A DNA stretch of 64,000 nucleotides from positions 434,001-498,000 of the forward strand of contig JANQAK010000001.1 in assembly GCA_024707075.1 (NCBI GenBank), read 5' to 3'. The notes beneath the pieces were generated by a model. That model was given only the letters and a program-made list of their open reading frames with translations, did no database searches and was not told the origin of the DNA. The DNA is from Afipia sp. GTDB taxonomy: Bacteria; Pseudomonadota; Alphaproteobacteria; Rhizobiales; Xanthobacteraceae. Position 1 is the stretch's first letter. Each line of letters begins with the position of its first letter. Positions 62,385 to 64,000 of this stretch are shown piece by piece. The position numbers were made by a program, and so were the translations under genes.

Positions 62385-64000
62385 CAGCTTGCAGCCCGAT
62401 CCGGCGAGGTTTGTTTGACATCAGGCTGCTTGCTGTCAGGCCGTTTCCGATAGATCGGCGACAGCGCCTCCGGTGCGAAGTCATCGACCTCGATCACCAG
62501 AGCCACCGCCTCATGAGCGGCCGTGATCCTCTCGCCTTCTTCGGCGGTGATGACGCCCTTCTTCACCGCCTCGCTCCAGTCCCGAATGCGCGCGGCGCGC
62601 ATCTTTTTCTCAATGGGTTCGTTTGCGGTGACCAGCAGGAATGCTCTTTCAAGACGCGCCAGCGGACCGTCATCCTGTGGATGGTAAAGTCCAGCGGTCA
62701 GACGGTCGCGCACCGCGCCCGGTTCAAGGATCAGTTGCGCGCAGCGTTGCACCACCTTGTCCGACGGGCCGAGCGGATTGGCGCCGAGCGGCTGGATCAG
62801 GAATTTCAGGATCACGCCGACAAAGCGGTTCGGCAGGTTAGCCATCACTTCCGCTAGGCGGTTCTCGATGGTGCGGATGCCATTCGCCATCACCCACTCA
62901 AGTGCGGCAAAATCCGCCTCCTGACGGCCTTCGTCCTCCCAGCGCTTCAGCGCGGCCGAGAGCAGATAAAGTTCGGAGAGAATGTCGCCCAGCCGCGCCG
63001 ACAGCATTTCCTTGCGCTTCAGCGCGCCGCCCAGCGTCAGCAGCGCCATGTCGGAGCACAGTGCGAACGCCGCCGAGTAGCGCGAGAGCTGGCGATAGTA
63101 ACCGGTCGCCGCACCCGCATCCGGCGCAGGCGCGAATGCACCGCCGGTCCAGCTTCGGCCCCAGGCGCGGAACACGTTGCCGATCGCGTGGCCGACATGC
63201 TTCCAGAACGCAGTATCGAAATCGGCGAGGCCCTTCTTCTGGTCCGGCTCGCTGATCGCATTCATCTCCCGCAACAGATAGGGATGCGCCCGAACCGAGC
63301 CCTGCCCGAACACGATCAGGTTGCGGGTGAGGATGTTCGCGCCTTCCACCGTGATCGCCACCGGCACCGACCGATAGAGATTGCCCATGTAGTTCTGCGG
63401 GCCGTCGATCACGGCCTTGCCGCCGTGAATGTCCATCGCATCATCGACGACGATGCGCAGACGCTCGGTGGCATGCAGCTTCATGATTCCGGAAATCACC
63501 GCCGGGTGAATGCCCTGATTGAGCGCGCCGCAGGTCAGCCGCCGCGCGGCGTCGAGCTGGTAGGCGGTGCCGGCGATGCGCGCCAGCGGCTCCTCGATGC
63601 CCTCGAACTTCGCGATCGGCACATGGAACTGTTCGCGGATGCGCGCATAGGCGCCGGTGGCGCGTGCGCAATAGGCCGCGCCCGCCGACGACTGCGACGG
63701 CAGCGAAATGCCGCGGCCTGCCGCGAGCGCGGTCATCAGCATCTTCCAGCCCTGACCGATGCGCTCCTGCCCGCCGATGATAAAGTCCATCGGAATGAAA
63801 ACATCCTTGCCCCAGTTCGGGCCGTTCTGGAACACTTGCATCGCGGGCAGATGGCGATGGCCGATGGTGACGCCGGGCAGATCGGTTGGGATCAGCGCGA
63901 CCGTGATGCCGAGTTCGTCTTCACTGCCAATCAGGTGATCCGGATCGTAGGCCTTGAAGGCGAGACCGAGCAGCGTCGCCACCGGTCCGAGGGTGATGTA
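62384..64000 (-). CDS. fadE: Acyl-CoA dehydrogenase FadE, partial (5' end beyond the window)
   Basis: The visible 538 residues run from the window edge (YITLGPVATLLGLAFKAYDP) to a stop at 62384. The FAD-binding acyl-CoA dehydrogenase middle (GKDVFIPMDFIIGG, GRGISLPSQSSAGAAYCARA) and the C-terminal DUF1974-type extension of FadE proteins (QEADFAALEWVMANGIRT, FLIQPLGANPLGPSD) are present. FadE introduces the first double bond in fatty acyl-CoA. The normal enzyme is about 750-800 residues, so about 230 are outside the window. Confidence 0.95.
   Translation of the reverse strand, partial: YITLGPVATLLGLAFKAYDPDHLIGSEDELGITVALIPTDLPGVTIGHRHLPAMQVFQNGPNWGKDVFIPMDFIIGGQERIGQGWKMLMTALAAGRGISLPSQSSAGAAYCARATGAYARIREQFHVPIAKFEGIEEPLARIAGTAYQLDAARRLTCGALNQGIHPAVISGIMKLHATERLRIVVDDAMDIHGGKAVIDGPQNYMGNLYRSVPVAITVEGANILTRNLIVFGQGSVRAHPYLLREMNAISEPDQKKGLADFDTAFWKHVGHAIGNVFRAWGRSWTGGAFAPAPDAGAATGYYRQLSRYSAAFALCSDMALLTLGGALKRKEMLSARLGDILSELYLLSAALKRWEDEGRQEADFAALEWVMANGIRTIENRLAEVMANLPNRFVGVILKFLIQPLGANPLGPSDKVVQRCAQLILEPGAVRDRLTAGLYHPQDDGPLARLERAFLLVTANEPIEKKMRAARIRDWSEAVKKGVITAEEGERITAAHEAVALVIEVDDFAPEALSPIYRKRPDSKQPDVKQTSPDRAAS

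Overview
This window is ordinary chromosomal DNA from a GC-rich alphaproteobacterium, most likely the Bradyrhizobium/Rhodopseudomonas/Afipia group (Nitrobacteraceae, Hyphomicrobiales). The evidence is a fused cytochrome b/c1 gene (fbcH type) behind a Rieske gene, a fused trpE(G) behind a Trp leader peptide, a CcrM-type GANTC methylase, a long isocitrate lyase beside a ScfR/RamB-like regulator, and many interspersed palindromic repeats of kinds familiar from these genomes. I see no rRNA, tRNA, CRISPR array, prophage or insertion sequence.

Layout. 0-9 kb: glycosyltransferase-like gene, MarR-GNAT fusion with a double palindromic operator, moaB, a YpfJ-type metallopeptidase, ccrM (frameshifted), a FAD monooxygenase (premature stop), mutY, a DciA-like gene and a DsbA-like thioredoxin-fold protein. 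9-18 kb: smc, an Rsm22-type methyltransferase, a secreted-repeat protein, lemA with an M48 protease, and two adjacent P-loop ATPases. 18-27.5 kb (minus strand): atypical SDR, apt, trpE(G) with trpL and attenuator, a 1.15 kb repeat-rich gap, then a tightly coupled set: BASS transporter, epimerase-like SDR, flavin monooxygenase, dienelactone hydrolase, GNAT. 27.5-34.5 kb: bc1 complex, then trmL-queE-queD-hemF, an outer-membrane beta-barrel protein and a DUF2158 protein. 34.5-45 kb: the minus-strand chain DUF1285, CoA-type NUDIX, DUF6111, CCA transferase, then a plus-strand MoxR-DUF58-DUF4159-membrane protein operon preceded by two long hairpins. 45-52 kb: DUF2946 protein and ZnuD-like TonB receptor behind a near-consensus Zur box, then small enzymes and hypotheticals. 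52-64 kb: ScfR-like regulator divergent from aceA, lytic transglycosylase, DUF1993 protein, Old Yellow Enzyme, and a fadE-fadA-fadJ-thioesterase set, with fadE running off the window end.

Several genes work together: trmL, queE and queD all serve tRNA wobble position 34; aceA and the fatty-acid genes fit growth on acetate or fatty acids; the 23-27.4 kb set could be one uptake-and-oxidation route.

The most striking anomaly is that about eight otherwise well-conserved genes each carry one single-base lesion (ccrM, FAD monooxygenase, epimerase, hemF, CCA transferase, CoA NUDIX, TonB receptor, DUF1993). Several lie in homopolymers and some hit genes expected to be essential, so uncorrected sequencing or assembly error is my preferred explanation, although real decay cannot be excluded. 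No clear new defence or mobile system is present. The best candidates for undescribed biology are the paired P-loop ATPases, the coupled oxidation operon and the hairpin leader of the MoxR operon.
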